Positions 26,977 to 38,761 of a stretch of DNA of 64,000 nt are shown in pieces. The position numbers and the translations under genes were made by a program. Position 1 is the stretch's first letter. Every line of letters begins with the position of its first letter. The notes under the pieces were generated by a model, which was given only the letters and a program-made list of their open reading frames with translations, was not told the origin of the DNA and made no database searches. This DNA comes from Nostoc sp. HK-01 (GTDB lineage: Bacteria; Cyanobacteriota; Cyanobacteriia; Cyanobacteriales; Nostocaceae): positions 3,847,501 to 3,911,500 of the forward strand of contig AP018318.1 in assembly GCA_003990705.1 (NCBI GenBank), given 5' to 3'.

Positions 26977-27408
26977 CTAATTTTCCATAAATAAAGCCAA
27001 GCATTCATCTTTTAAAATGCCTTTTGTTACTTTAATGTTTCTAAAAGACTTGGCGATAATATCATCACAAAAAACATGAATTTGTGACTGATTTAGCCTA
27101 ATTAAATCTTGAATGGAAACCCCATAAACAATTTCGGATATCCCAGCCCAAATACAAGCTGTCGCACACATAGGACAAGGTTCGCAAGTCGTATATATGG
27201 TGTAACCCTCTAAAGAAGGGTTTTTTAGTTTATTTGTTAAACTGCGAATAACATTCATTTCTGCATGGGCAGATGGATCATTATTTCGCTGCACAGTATT
27301 ATATGCTACCTCAACAACTTCGTCATCCTTGACAACCACAGCACCATAAGGCCAATCACCTTTTTTTGCTGCTTCTAAAGCTAACCGCATAAAATATTCT
27401 TGGTTCAT
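26977..27408 (-). CDS. Nucleoside/base deaminase (CDA superfamily)
   Basis: Zinc-dependent deaminase of 143 residues. The zinc site is complete: His48 and the proton-shuttle Glu50 in SAHAEMNVI, and Cys78 and Cys81 in TTCEPCPMC. The following ACIWAGISEIVYGVSIQDLIRLN block resembles guanine deaminases of the GuaD type more than TadA, which it otherwise parallels; a purine base or nucleoside is the likely substrate. The ATG at 27408 (MNQEYF) matches family start sites and is chosen over one 36 nt earlier. The gene is divergent from the channel gene with only about 85 bp between starts. Confidence 0.85.
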   Translation of the reverse strand: MNQEYFMRLALEAAKKGDWPYGAVVVKDDEVVEVAYNTVQRNNDPSAHAEMNVIRSLTNKLKNPSLEGYTIYTTCEPCPMCATACIWAGISEIVYGVSIQDLIRLNQSQIHVFCDDIIAKSFRNIKVTKGILKDECLALFMEN

Positions 27409-27493
27409 TTTCGTTATTATCAGGGAAAAATCATGCTCAATCATATCTCATGATTTATGAGATGCAAGTACAGACTCGAAAGGTCGAAAAAAT

Positions 27494-28285
27494 ATGTTGT
27501 TAAGTAGAGAAAAAACAGAATTTTATCTAACAGACTTGGAAACACCTACAGGTAAAATTATCAATCTGACAATTGCCGCTTTAGTGCTAATTTCGTCAGG
27601 AATTTTTGTGGCTCAAACTTATAATATTCCTTATAATATTAGGTTTTTGCTAGATTTAATTGATACTGCTATCCTTGTAATTTTTGCAGTAGAATACATA
27701 ATTCGTTTCTGGAGTGCTGAAAACAAACTTAAGTATATTTTTAGCTTTTATGCAATTATTGATTTAATGGCGATATTGCCCTTTTTTCTCGGCGCAGTAG
27801 ATATCAGTTTTATTCGCCTATTAAGATGGTTTCGTATTTTACGATTAATTAGATTTATTGATCAGAAGTTTTTGTTTGCCAGTATCAGCACAGAAGATGG
27901 TTTAATTTTTGCGCGGATACTGTTTACATTATTTGCCATTATTTTTGTTTATTCGGGGTTAATTTATCAAGTTGAACATCCAGTAAATCCACTCTACACT
28001 ACATTTTTGGATGCGTTTTATTTCTCTGTTGTCACTATGACGACTGTCGGATTTGGGGATATCGCTCCGATTTCTGAAGTCGGTCGTTTGTTAACTGTAT
28101 TGATGATTTTAACAGGTGTAGGCTTAATTCCTTGGCAAGTGGGAGATTTAATTAAGCGTTTGGTAAAAAATGCAAATCAGGTAGAAACAGTGTGTTCAGG
28201 TTGTGGTTTAGCTTTTCATGATATGGATGCAGCTTTTTGTAAAAGATGTGGGACTAAATTGAGAATTGGCAGTGGTGGTGGCTAA
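27494..28285 (+). CDS. Voltage-gated-type potassium channel with C-terminal zinc ribbon
   Basis: Six-helix ion channel of 263 residues. An S4-like arginine helix lies at about 108-121 (RLLRWFRILRLIRF), and the pore loop carries the K+ selectivity filter TVGFGD at 184-189. The last 40 residues leave the membrane and end in a C4 zinc ribbon: CSGCG at 234-238 and CKRCG at 249-253. Such a ribbon is not part of the standard KvAP-type channel and may bind metal or a partner protein. The MNIO operon begins 122 bp downstream on the same strand; a shared purpose is possible but unproven. Confidence 0.88.
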   Translation: MLLSREKTEFYLTDLETPTGKIINLTIAALVLISSGIFVAQTYNIPYNIRFLLDLIDTAILVIFAVEYIIRFWSAENKLKYIFSFYAIIDLMAILPFFLGAVDISFIRLLRWFRILRLIRFIDQKFLFASISTEDGLIFARILFTLFAIIFVYSGLIYQVEHPVNPLYTTFLDAFYFSVVTMTTVGFGDIAPISEVGRLLTVLMILTGVGLIPWQVGDLIKRLVKNANQVETVCSGCGLAFHDMDAAFCKRCGTKLRIGSGGG

Positions 28286-28297
28286 AATTGAGTGTGA

Positions 28298-28303
28298 TAT
28301 AAT
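28298..28303 (+). promoter_or_regulatory. Candidate -10 box of the MNIO operon
   Basis: A perfect TATAAT lies 105-110 bp upstream of the first gene's ATG. No good -35 box is at the standard spacing, so it is only a candidate. Confidence 0.3.
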
Positions 28304-28368
28304 ACATTGCAGAGTTAAAAAAGCGAGATGTATTAAAAAACCGCTGCCAAGATTTTGACAATTAATTT

Positions 28369-28384
28369 TTCCTAAATTTAGGAA
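28369..28384. promoter_or_regulatory. 16-bp palindrome upstream of the MNIO operon
   Basis: TTCCTAAATTTAGGAA is a perfect 16-bp palindrome, centred 31 bp before the ATG at 28408 and followed by an AAGGAG ribosome binding site at 28394-28399. Its position suits an operator or a leader element. No regulator can be named. Confidence 0.45.
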
Positions 28385-28407
28385 TTTCCTTATAAGGAGT
28401 AAAAGTA

Positions 28408-29436
28408 ATGGATACATTACTGCATAATCCAGTTGCAGATATGTATGGGCCGAACTTTCTGTTATTGTATGGTGTTGTTATCATCGCAACTTTGTTACTG
28501 TGTGGGCGGTTAGTCCAGGATCCGACAAAAAATCAGCCTTTACCGCTAATTCCGGCGGAACCAGATCCTTACAAAATCGCTTACTTGCGTTCTCAAGCAA
28601 AAGGAATTGCTCATTTAGTATTATTCAACTTGGTGCAGCAAGGCTATTTGCAAGTTAGCGGACAGACTATTAGCAAAATACCCAGCCATCCCGACACATC
28701 AAATTTAGAGCCAATAGAACAGCAAGTATTGGAAAAGTTTTCGGAACCTGCTACAGCTAAAACATCCCTTTTGCTGGCTACCCAGTGTGTACAGTCATTC
28801 TGCATTGCTTATCAAGAACAATTGAATGATGAACAATTGCTGTATGCAGGCAAATGGCAAATATGGAACGTTAAAGTTGGCTTAATTGGGGCAATGCTTA
28901 TTTTGAGCTTAGGCGGTTATAAATTGCTAATAGCTCTGGATAAAGGACGCTATAACGTTAGTTTTTTGATAGTTATGGGTGTATGTTCTATTATCTATCT
29001 GCTGTGGTTTGTGAGCAAGCACCATTCGCCCCTAAGTCATCTGGGAAAAAGGTATTTACAACAACTTCAAACAACCTTCGCGCAACTCATAAAAAAAGCT
29101 AGATATCATATTCCTTCTCTATTTGACTACAACCTGTTAATAGCAATCTTTGGTGTAGAGGCTCTTGCTGGTACTTCCTACGATTCCTATTACAAAGCAT
29201 TCTTTCCACCTACTTATTCTGTAAGAATAAGTAGCCGCACCACTAGCAGATCATCTAATCGTTCAAGTGGTAGTAGTTCTGGTGGTAGTTCATGCAGCAG
29301 TGGTAGTTCTGGATGTAGTTCGTACAGTAGTAGTTTATGCAGCAGTGGTAGTTCTGGCGACAGTTCATGCAGCAGTGGTAGTTCCTGCGGTAGTTCTTGT
29401 GGTGGGGGTTGTGGTGGTTGTGGCGGTGGAGACTAG
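28408..29436 (+). CDS. TIGR04222-type membrane protein with Ser/Gly/Cys-rich tail
   Basis: Membrane protein of 342 residues and first gene of the MNIO operon. The N-terminal part has a membrane helix (FLLLYGVVIIATLLLCGRL), the DPTKNQPLPLIPAEPDPYKIAYLRSQ block typical of the TIGR04222 domain, and two more helices at about 155-203. After a globular stretch, residues 276-342 form a low-complexity tail of Ser, Gly and eight Cys (296, 303, 311, 321, 327, 331, 335, 338), ending GCGGCGGGD. Such tails resemble peptide cores that MNIO enzymes modify. A paralogue with a different tail follows, and the MNIO gene comes next. That the tail is the enzyme's substrate is inferred. Confidence 0.8.
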   Translation: MDTLLHNPVADMYGPNFLLLYGVVIIATLLLCGRLVQDPTKNQPLPLIPAEPDPYKIAYLRSQAKGIAHLVLFNLVQQGYLQVSGQTISKIPSHPDTSNLEPIEQQVLEKFSEPATAKTSLLLATQCVQSFCIAYQEQLNDEQLLYAGKWQIWNVKVGLIGAMLILSLGGYKLLIALDKGRYNVSFLIVMGVCSIIYLLWFVSKHHSPLSHLGKRYLQQLQTTFAQLIKKARYHIPSLFDYNLLIAIFGVEALAGTSYDSYYKAFFPPTYSVRISSRTTSRSSNRSSGSSSGGSSCSSGSSGCSSYSSSLCSSGSSGDSSCSSGSSCGSSCGGGCGGCGGGD

Positions 29437-29506
29437 AGAGAATGTCATCAAGACTTGGACGACAAATGTCATACAACAGGCTGTCTGAAGAATTGAGACT
29501 GAAAGA

Positions 29507-30562
29507 ATGTTAGATAAACCTGTACCAAGCACAATTACAAAATCGGTAATACTCAAGTTACTGATTATTTCAGTGGCGATAGGTTTAGTAGTGGCGATCG
29601 CAACAATAGTACCAGATATGCCTGATCCTGATTTTCTGCTTTTCTATGGTGCTATTGTGACTATCACAGTGCTAGTTAGTAGTTGGCTAGTCCTAGATCC
29701 CACAAAAAATCAATCTTTACCGTTAATTCCTCTTGAACCAGATCCTTACAAAATTGCTTACCTGCGTTCTCAAGAAATCGGAGTCGCTAAGGTAGCAGTG
29801 ATGGACTTGTCACAGCGCGGTTATTTACAAATCACGGAAGAGTTGATTCAGCAAGCGGAAAATCATCCTGATATCTCTTTGCTAACAACAATACAGCGTG
29901 AAGCATTTGATTGGTTTGCTACACCGACAACACCAAGAACATCTGGGTGGTTATTAGCTAGACAATTGCAGCCGCACTGCACAGTTTATCAGCAGCAACT
30001 CCTAAATGAACAACTGCTAACTTCCGACAACCTGAAAGCTAGAACAGAGTTAATCAAATGGATAGGGGCTTCTATCATTGTCGGTTTGGGCGGCTTTAAG
30101 TTGGTAATAGCTTCGTTACATAGTCGCAATAATATGGGTTATCTCGTGCTGATGGGAATATTCTCGTTTTACTTTCTTCAGAATGCCTGTCAGATAACTC
30201 AACATAGAAGTCTACTAGGGGTAGAGTACCTGAAACAACTGGAAGCAACATTTAAGCAATTAAAACAAAAAATTCAAGCTGATATCCCGGAAGCAACTTT
30301 CGCACAGTTAAAACAAAAAGTAGAAATTGGCATTCCTTCTGCGTTTGAATATAACTTGGCTGTAGCACTCTACGGTTTTGATTTACTTGCAGGAACTCGT
30401 TACGACAGATATCAAAATATTTTTGTACCCGTGAGAACTACTACCAGTAGTCAAAATAGTAGTTCTGGCGGCTGTGGCGGAGGGGGATGTAGTGGCGGCG
30501 GTTGTAGCGGTTCCTGCGGTAGCGGTGGTTGTGGGGGTTGTAGCGGTTGTGGCGGAGACTAA
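29507..30562 (+). CDS. TIGR04222-type membrane protein with Gly/Cys-rich tail
   Basis: Paralogue of the preceding protein, 351 residues. It shares the DPTKNQSLPLIPLEPDPYKIAYLRSQ block, the helical pattern, and the 'SAFEYNLAVALYGFDLLAGTRYDRY' segment before the tail. Here there are two N-terminal helices (VILKLLIISVAIGLVVAIA and FYGAIVTITVLVSSWLV). Residues 311-351 form a Gly/Cys-rich tail with seven Cys (323, 328, 333, 337, 342, 345, 348) and little Ser, ending CGGCSGCGGD. It ends 3 bp before the MNIO start, so translation should be coupled. An insertion near residue 255-275 duplicates a 'FxQLKQK' segment (FKQLKQKI, FAQLKQKV). Confidence 0.8.
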   Translation: MLDKPVPSTITKSVILKLLIISVAIGLVVAIATIVPDMPDPDFLLFYGAIVTITVLVSSWLVLDPTKNQSLPLIPLEPDPYKIAYLRSQEIGVAKVAVMDLSQRGYLQITEELIQQAENHPDISLLTTIQREAFDWFATPTTPRTSGWLLARQLQPHCTVYQQQLLNEQLLTSDNLKARTELIKWIGASIIVGLGGFKLVIASLHSRNNMGYLVLMGIFSFYFLQNACQITQHRSLLGVEYLKQLEATFKQLKQKIQADIPEATFAQLKQKVEIGIPSAFEYNLAVALYGFDLLAGTRYDRYQNIFVPVRTTTSSQNSSSGGCGGGGCSGGGCSGSCGSGGCGGCSGCGGD

Positions 30563-30565
30563 AAA

Positions 30566-31390
30566 ATGATGTTATCTCAACTTCCTACTTTGGGTGTCGG
30601 GTTGGGTTTTCGAGAACCATTCAAAAGTGATTTGTTTCTCAACCGTCAACAGGTGGACTTTCTGGAAATTGTGGCGGAACATTATCTTGATGCACCAGTA
30701 CAAAAACAACAAGAGTTAGAAATACTGGCTGCACATTTCCCGATAATTCCCCACGCCATTAATTTGTCGCTGGGTAGTGCGGAAGGTTTAGATACAGATT
30801 ATTTACGCAAACTTGCAACCTTAATTAAACAACTTAACCCGCCTTGGTGGAGTGAACATATTTGTTTTACCAAAGCTGGCGGTGTGGATATTGGGCATTT
30901 ATCACCATTACCTTACACCAAAGAGGCGGTAGATATACTCTGTCGCAATATTGCCGAAGTGCGGCGCTTTGTTGATGTGCCGTTAATTTTGGAAAATATT
31001 ACCTATATGGTAAAACTTCCTGGTGCAGAGATGACCGAAGCCCAATTTTTGGCAGAAGTGGTAGAACGTGGTGACTGTGGGTTGCTGTTGGATGTGACAA
31101 ATTTACATACCAATGCGGTGAATTATGGTTATGATGTGCATGATTTTCTCAATGATTTACCTTGGGAACGTGTTGTACAGTTACATTTCGTTGGTGGACA
31201 TTGGCATGATGGCGTATTAATTGACAGTCATTCCCAGTCCACACCAACCGAAGTCTGGCAAATAATGGAGGAAGTTGTAGGCCGTATTCCGGTGAAAGGG
31301 ATAGTGTTAGAACGGGATGAAAATTTACCCCCGTTCACAGAAATAGCCCAAGAATTGCAAACAGCACGAGAAATTGGTAGGAGTCATTAA
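30566..31390 (+). CDS. DUF692 family multinuclear non-heme iron enzyme (MNIO)
   Basis: Cytoplasmic TIM-barrel enzyme of 274 residues of the DUF692/MNIO family (relatives: MbnB, TglH, BufB, ChrH), which modify Cys and other residues of peptides. Family metal-site candidates are present: His63 in PHAINLSLG, Glu97-His98 in WWSEHICF, His111 in GHLSPLPY, Glu143-Asn144 in LENITY, Asp176 and His181 in LLLDVTNLH, His207 in QLHFVGG, Asp220-His222 in LIDSHSQ, and Glu249 in VLERD. The gene lies 3 bp after the second Cys-tail gene and 2 bp before the partner gene. The obvious candidate substrates are the two Cys-rich tails. Confidence 0.9.
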   Translation: MMLSQLPTLGVGLGFREPFKSDLFLNRQQVDFLEIVAEHYLDAPVQKQQELEILAAHFPIIPHAINLSLGSAEGLDTDYLRKLATLIKQLNPPWWSEHICFTKAGGVDIGHLSPLPYTKEAVDILCRNIAEVRRFVDVPLILENITYMVKLPGAEMTEAQFLAEVVERGDCGLLLDVTNLHTNAVNYGYDVHDFLNDLPWERVVQLHFVGGHWHDGVLIDSHSQSTPTEVWQIMEEVVGRIPVKGIVLERDENLPPFTEIAQELQTAREIGRSH

Positions 31391-31392
31391 AG

Positions 31393-32031
31393 ATGGGGTT
31401 AGCACAAACCCAGCAAGTTTTAGCCCAGCTTTACACTAATGCTGAATTTCGAGAGCGTTTTTTTACTAACCCGCAAGCGGTGGGTGTGGAGTTTGGTTTG
31501 AGTGATGATGAAGCGCAGCAGTTAGCGGAAGTTTCATCGCAGGAAGTCAATATATTTGCCAATTCTCTCAAGTGGAAGCGGTTAGGGGAAATACGGGAAT
31601 TATTACCTAGAACAGCTAAGGCGTTGGGGAAAAATTTTAATACTTTGTTTTGGCGATATGCAGAGACTTATTTACCCACGGGGATTAAAAAACATCGGGA
31701 TGATGCGATCGCTTTTGCTAACTTTATGATTAAGGTGGCGCAAAATGAAAATTTAGCACCTGCTTGGATAGGTGATTTAGTCAGGTATGAAAAAACTTGG
31801 CTTTTAGCTTATCAACCAGGAATTTGCTTGAAATTCTGTTGGTTGCGTTACGCTGTTCATCGTGATTTTACAGCAAAACCAACTTTGGCAATTTGGTGGC
31901 GTTTATCGGGGCGATCGCAATTACGTCATATAATATTACCTCACGCAGAGGAGGACACTTGCGTGGGCGGGTTTCCCGAATTGAGCAAAGTGTCCGTCGC
32001 GCAGAGTCGCGGAGAGTATCAGGAGTTATAG
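31393..32031 (+). CDS. Putative MNIO partner protein, C-terminus remade by a repeat
   Basis: Protein of 212 residues, mostly helical, 2 bp after the MNIO gene. MNIO enzymes commonly need a partner (MbnC, TglI or DUF2063/HvfC-type) for substrate recognition, and position suggests this role. I do not recognise a defined domain; visible are the N-terminal LYTNAEFRERFFTNPQAVGVEFGLSDDEAQQLAEVS helix pair and a basic aromatic region (LRYAVHRDFTAKPTLAIWWRL). The last 25 or so codons come from a dispersed palindrome (31953-31995) with flanking CGCAGAG repeats, so the native C-terminus probably ended near residue 187. Confidence 0.6.
   Translation: MGLAQTQQVLAQLYTNAEFRERFFTNPQAVGVEFGLSDDEAQQLAEVSSQEVNIFANSLKWKRLGEIRELLPRTAKALGKNFNTLFWRYAETYLPTGIKKHRDDAIAFANFMIKVAQNENLAPAWIGDLVRYEKTWLLAYQPGICLKFCWLRYAVHRDFTAKPTLAIWWRLSGRSQLRHIILPHAEEDTCVGGFPELSKVSVAQSRGEYQEL
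31953..31995. repeat. Dispersed palindrome inside a coding end
   Basis: GGACACTTGC at 31953-31962 mirrors GCAAAGTGTCC at 31985-31995, with GTGGGCGGGTTTCCCG between them. The core matches a palindromic repeat frequent in Nostoc intergenic DNA. Flanking CGCAGAG and CGCAGAGTCGCGGAGAG are a second repeat type. It lies in frame within the end of the partner gene. Confidence 0.6.
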
Positions 32032-32044
32032 ATTAACTTTACTC

Positions 32045-32476
32045 ATGAATAAAATAGACCGCCAACGGGAACATCAAGCCAATGAAAGAACTTTTTTAGC
32101 TTGGTTGAGAACTTCCATCGCTTTAATTGGTTTTGGTTTTGCCATTGCAAGGTTTGGTCTATTTTTACGCCAATTAAATACGGCAATTACGCAACAGCAA
32201 CCAACAGTACATCCGCTATTTAACTCGGAGAATTTAGGAGTTGCTTTAGTAATTGTGGGAGTAGGTGCGATCGCTTTAGCTGCTTGGCGATATAATCAGG
32301 TATTCTGGCAAATTGAACGGGGAGATTATCAACCCAATCGTTTACCTGTTTGGTTTATCACCACAATTGTGATGATTTTAGGCTTGCTGAGTATTCCTTT
32401 ACTATTTTTCCGAAATCATGTTACGCCGCGCCCATCTGTAATGTCGCCTCAGCCACAAACGAAAAATATTAGGTAA
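32045..32476 (+). CDS. DUF202 family membrane protein
   Basis: Small membrane protein of 143 residues. The N-terminal HQANERTFLAWLRTSIALIGFGFAIARFG is the DUF202 signature, seen in E. coli YidH/YidG. Three membrane helices are visible: about 24-42, 66-85 and 106-125, with a linker (NTAITQQQPTVHPLFNSENL) between the first two. The start is 13 bp after the previous stop, so it belongs to the same transcriptional unit as the MNIO genes. Function of the family is unknown. Confidence 0.85.
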   Translation: MNKIDRQREHQANERTFLAWLRTSIALIGFGFAIARFGLFLRQLNTAITQQQPTVHPLFNSENLGVALVIVGVGAIALAAWRYNQVFWQIERGDYQPNRLPVWFITTIVMILGLLSIPLLFFRNHVTPRPSVMSPQPQTKNIR

Positions 32477-32936
32477 TAATCATTATTGTTTAATTCATAG
32501 ATTAAGGCATATTTAAAAATTTAATTTTGTGCTTTTAAATATAATCAGCTAAAATTTTAGAATAGATTAAACAATAGAATAAAGCTGATTTTACATTAGA
32601 AATCAAATCCCGAACCTGTACCCCCACGAATGAGAAGTACTCGTTTAAAAACCTTTGCTAGATATTGTTTTGGCGCTTGAGTACATCGTTAATAGATATA
32701 AATAAATAAAGTATTTCGGATGAGATACTAAAGCTTACAATCACTATTTAGAGTCAAATCCAAAGCCCGCAAGTGGTCAATCAAATATTATCGTAACCAG
32801 GGATAATCCTACCTACATATATTGGATTTTCCAGTTAGATGCAGCTAACATGAAACACCAACTTCTAGGCTTTAACTATTCTAATTAGTATCACAACGCT
32901 GTCTGATAGTGCCGTTTAAAGGCTAGGACTACAATT
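32477..32936. other. nifJ upstream region
   Basis: A 460-bp gene-free region. GTTAG at 32834-32838 and CTAAC at 32845-32849 form a small dyad about 90 bp before the nifJ ATG. No NtcA site (GTA-N8-TAC) was found by eye. The first 130 bp are very AT-rich. Confidence 0.35.
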
Positions 32937-36661
<3,725 letters not shown>

Positions 36662-36665
<4 letters not shown>

Positions 36666-37387
36666 AATGATCTCAGTTGGTATTCTGGTTGAGAATGATA
36701 TGGTGCTAAAGCATCCCATTTCAACACATCGTCTAACAAAGCTTGATAGCCTAACGTATTGGGATGTAAACCATCGACGTTCATTCTTTGCTGTAACCAA
36801 GTTTCACCGCGTCCCATCCATTGGTCGAAAATATCCAAGTAAGGAATTTGGCGTTGCTGACAAGCTAGGCGTGTAGCTTCTTTGTAACGGTGTTGGTCGC
36901 TGTGATTAAAGTAAAAACAATCCAGAAATGGCATCTTGGTTTCATCTACGGGTGTCATACCCACAAATAAAACTGGGCAAAGTTGCTGCGCTAAATCTAG
37001 CAAATGGGCAATATCTGCTTCAAAAACCGCAAAATCTGTGTAGTTTTTGCCATTGGGGCGACCTAAACGTGCTGAATCATTCAACCCGACGGAAAGAATA
37101 ATTAAATCGGGAACGCGGTTGCGGAGTTCGCCTCGATGACGAAATTCTACTTCTAATCTTTGGGCTACCTGTTGTGTGCGATCGCCTCTAACACCTAAAT
37201 TATATAAAACATGACCAGCACTACCGGGCAACATCCACCATCGCCGCAGTTGTTCTACCCAACCACCACGTTCGGGATCACCAAAACCGTAAACTATGCT
37301 GTCTCCAAGAGCGACAATCTTCAAAGACTGACATTGATTCGGGGCTAAAGACAGTTGCATTGAAGAAAGAGCTTGTAGTGTTTGCAT
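36662..37387 (-). CDS. SGNH/GDSL hydrolase
   Basis: Cytoplasmic SGNH hydrolase of 241 residues with no signal peptide. Block I is IVALGDSIVYGFGDPERGGW with Ser30-type nucleophile, block III LSVGLNDSAR with Asn, and the Asp-His pair is in DGLHPNTLGYQALL. This is the TesA/arylesterase-like lipase_GDSL group. The 3' ends of this gene and nifJ overlap by 4 bp in convergent orientation. Substrate unknown. Confidence 0.85.
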
Positions 37388-37500
37388 CCTAAAAAAGACT
37401 ATATTTTATATCTTTACAAGATTCTATACATTTCTACACTATTCCAACGTATCTTTTTTGTCATTCATGCTGCAATATTAACTTTTCTGAATTGCGCCGA

Positions 37501-38166
37501 TTATCTGTTAGAAGCTAACTTATCAGCCACACGGGTAGTTTCTGGTAGTCTGTATTTTGGTGTACAGCGCAATACATAATCAATGGCTGTAGTCAAGCTA
37601 ATTTTGTGACCACTAGAAATATACAAAGGTTTAACCCCAATGCGAGTCCGTAAAACTGCACCAATGGTTTCACCTTTATGTATGAGTGGTTGCCAACTAC
37701 CTCTAGTTTCTGGCAATTCCTGATGTTTGCCAATTAACAGCGATTTAGCCACGCCAATAGTTGGCATATCCAAAATTACCCCAAGATGGCTGGCTATACC
37801 AAATCTCCGGGGATGAGCAATGCCTTGTCCATCACAAAGGATAATATCTGGTACTGTTTGAATTTTTTCCAAGGCATCAAGTACAGCAGGAATTTCTCGA
37901 AAGGAGAGAAACCCTGGAATGTAAGGAAATGAAGTCGGACGGTGTGCGAGGGTTGTTTCTACAACTTGCAAATCAGGAAAACTCAGCACTGCTACAGCGG
38001 CGCGGCTAACTGTCCCATCAGCGGTAAAACCCATATCTACACCAGCAACATAACTGATAGGTTCTCTTAATTGATCTTCTGTAATTACTTGTTGACTCAA
38101 ACTTTCTTGAATAGAGATAGCTGCTTCTAGGGTTTGAGGCCAAGTATGAGGTTGATAAATCTTCAT
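37501..38166 (-). CDS. nfi: Endonuclease V
   Basis: Deoxyinosine-3' endonuclease of 221 residues, a DNA (and possibly inosine-RNA) repair enzyme. Visible motifs are VAGVDMGF (first catalytic Asp), the wedge region YIPGFLSFREIP, DIILCDGQGIAHPRRFGIASHLGV (second Asp and His), and GVAKSLLIG. The length equals the family norm. The ATG at 38166 (MKIYQPHTW) is preferred to one 18 nt upstream. It is read in the same direction as the SGNH gene, with about 110 bp between. Confidence 0.92.
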   Translation of the reverse strand: MKIYQPHTWPQTLEAAISIQESLSQQVITEDQLREPISYVAGVDMGFTADGTVSRAAVAVLSFPDLQVVETTLAHRPTSFPYIPGFLSFREIPAVLDALEKIQTVPDIILCDGQGIAHPRRFGIASHLGVILDMPTIGVAKSLLIGKHQELPETRGSWQPLIHKGETIGAVLRTRIGVKPLYISSGHKISLTTAIDYVLRCTPKYRLPETTRVADKLASNR

Positions 38167-38256
38167 GATATATGGATAAAACAATCGAGTTTAATGGTTG
38201 CGTAGACGCAAAGCGGCTTGTCGTTAGACATCGCTAATTTGATGAAAGTTATTTAA

Positions 38257-38418
38257 TTATTTATCAATAGCACTATCAGATAAATCTTTCCTACTGCTTC
38301 TATTTGCTGTATGCTGTAATCCCTCTATACGGTCATCCAGACTAATCAATCTAGCGACTACACTGCACCAACGCCAGATAAAAGCAATAAACAGCCAAAT
38401 TTCCCCATATTCAGCCAC
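38257..38418 (-). CDS. Small single-span membrane protein (candidate)
   Basis: A 53-codon frame starting with GTG (MAEYGEIWLFIAFIWRWCSVVARL...) has one hydrophobic helix, then a charged helix (ISLDDRIEGLQHTANRSSRKDLSD). An in-frame TAG lies 12 codons upstream, fixing the window for a start. The ribosome binding site is weak. The protein-like composition and intact frame support it, but no homologue is known to me. Confidence 0.4.
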   Translation of the reverse strand: MAEYGEIWLFIAFIWRWCSVVARLISLDDRIEGLQHTANRSSRKDLSDSAIDK

Positions 38419-38761
38419 TCTACCTACAGGTTGATTTTCTCCCTAACTCAGAAGCGATAAACTTCACTCTACAGGTCGATCCCAAAGTAGGATGATTCAA
38501 CGTAAATATAAGTTAGGTGAAATTCGCTAGAAAAATTGTTGTGAAGAAACTACACAGAATTGATGGCTATATTAAGTTTTATCTAGCCATAATTAAATTG
38601 ATTCACAGCAATAATTTATGGCAAATATCTACCTAAAAATAACTCACTAGTAAAGCATGGATTAATTTTTTCTGCCACCATTTTATCTGATGATGGCTCA
38701 GTCTGGCTTTGCTAGAAAAATATAACTTATGTGTTGTTAACGTTGTTTTTGAGGAATTCAA
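38419..38761. other. Intergenic region upstream of the secreted-protein gene
   Basis: About 340 bp, AT-rich, without a gene. It should contain promoters for the flanking secreted-protein gene and the small membrane gene. No clear hairpin is seen. Confidence 0.35.

Noticed and set aside
29255-29556. Overlapping frames rich in His/Asn/Tyr and Val in the Cys-tail region
   Set aside because: These are alternative reading frames of the AGTAGTGGT-type repeat that codes the Ser/Gly/Cys tail.
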